Source: Fibrobacter succinogenes (GTDB lineage: Bacteria; Fibrobacterota; Fibrobacteria; Fibrobacterales; Fibrobacteraceae). Taken from it: a DNA stretch of 46,909 nucleotides. Position numbers and translations under genes: made by a program. The stretch is from positions 1 through 46,909 of the forward strand of contig CACWPM010000034.1 in assembly GCA_902762795.1 (NCBI GenBank), given 5' to 3'. The notes beneath the pieces are model-generated. The model was not told where the DNA came from. It was given only the letters and a program-made list of their open reading frames with translations, and made no database searches. Positions 43,082 through 46,909 of this stretch are shown here, piece by piece (position 1 is the stretch's first letter; each line of letters begins with the position of its first letter).

Positions 43082-43102
43082 TTGACAATATATCCACGAA
43101 AC
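43082..43102 (+). promoter_or_regulatory. TTGA-N6-ATCCA motif before the GH2 gene
   Basis: TTGACAATATATCCACGAA, 93 nt before the GH2 start. It lies in the 270-bp gap after the operon terminator; nothing else is recognised in that gap. Confidence 0.5.
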
Positions 43103-43120
43103 TAGCAGAATAAGTCGTGA

Positions 43121-46648
<3,528 letters not shown>

Positions 46649-46670
46649 GAAATAATTGATTGAAGAACTG

Positions 46671-46711
46671 TCATCGCGAGGCTCGCAACATGGCCCCGCG
46701 ATGATTTTTTT
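46671..46711 (+). terminator. Terminator after GH2
   Basis: TCATCGCG (46671-46678) with CGCGATGA (46697-46704), partly paired inside, T-run. Confidence 0.75.
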
Positions 46712-46718
46712 ATGCACT

Positions 46719-46909
46719 CGTCATCCTCGGAGCCTGTCATTGTGTAATCACATGACTCGGCGGGTATCAAATGCAAGTCCACAAGTGGCCTCTCGCTTGA
46801 TGCCCTTGCATGTCATTCTCGACCTTGTCATCCTCGAAGCCCGTCATTCTCGACCGAAGGGAGGGAAACCATAATTTCTTGTTTTGCTCTTGCGTAGGGG
46901 AACCATAAT
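46719..46909. repeat. Interspersed repeat, copy 2 (cut by the window edge)
   Basis: Positions 46719-46848 match 14542-14671 with one visible mismatch. The mismatch falls in the stem (TTGATGCCC instead of TTGATACCC) and keeps a G-T pair. A GTCATTCTCGACCGAAGGGA unit and GAGGGAAACCATAATTTC follow, the latter also in copy 1. GAACCATAAT recurs at the very end, so the element continues beyond the window. Confidence 0.8.

Overview
The window looks like a Fibrobacter chromosome segment, close to F. succinogenes. The taxon-specific markers are two TIGR02147 proteins, a FISUMP-domain lipoprotein with serine-rich linkers, and many secreted CAZymes built as signal peptide, catalytic domain, CBM6 and a short C-terminal tail ending in Lys or Arg. 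The assignment is inferred from these families; no database search was possible.

Left part (1-10.4 kb). The start of nifH (minus) faces nifB (plus). Directly behind nifB lies a truncated remnant of a nitrogenase component-1-like gene. Then come a TIGR02147 protein with its FISUMP lipoprotein, and a sulfur-amino-acid/transport locus: a PatB-type C-S lyase, a LysR regulator, and a DUF4418 / FtsX-like permease / ABC ATPase operon. The lyase and the ABC operon share a 77-bp, gap-free promoter block. A sodium:solute symporter follows.

Middle (10.4-17.5 kb). On the minus strand are an unknown membrane-anchored protein and a PorV-type outer-membrane protein with a beta-propeller inserted. On the plus strand is an exported protein with three FKBP domains. 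A gene-free kilobase follows, with an interspersed repeat, a candidate small RNA and four phased copies of a perfect 10-bp palindrome. Then comes a second TIGR02147-lipoprotein pair.

Right part (17.5-46.9 kb). This is a hemicellulose (arabinoxylan) degradation locus: two paralogous GH43 enzymes flanking an opposite-strand cysteine-protease operon, a decayed GH43 copy, GH30 glucuronoxylanase, CE6 acetyl esterase, CE1-type esterase, GH43 xylosidase/arabinofuranosidase, GH27 alpha-galactosidase, a GH141-like beta-helix enzyme, another GH43, and a GH2 beta-galactosidase. Eight enzymes carry CBM6 and nine end in the same tail. Most units have their own terminator and a shared upstream motif, TTGA-N6-ATCCA, about 80-115 nt before the start codon. 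Together the products would strip arabinose, acetyl, feruloyl, glucuronosyl and galactosyl groups from xylan and related polymers at the cell surface. The TTGA-N6-ATCCA motif suggests a co-regulated set, and the tails plus the PorV-like protein suggest type IX-like secretion. The window ends inside a second copy of the interspersed repeat.
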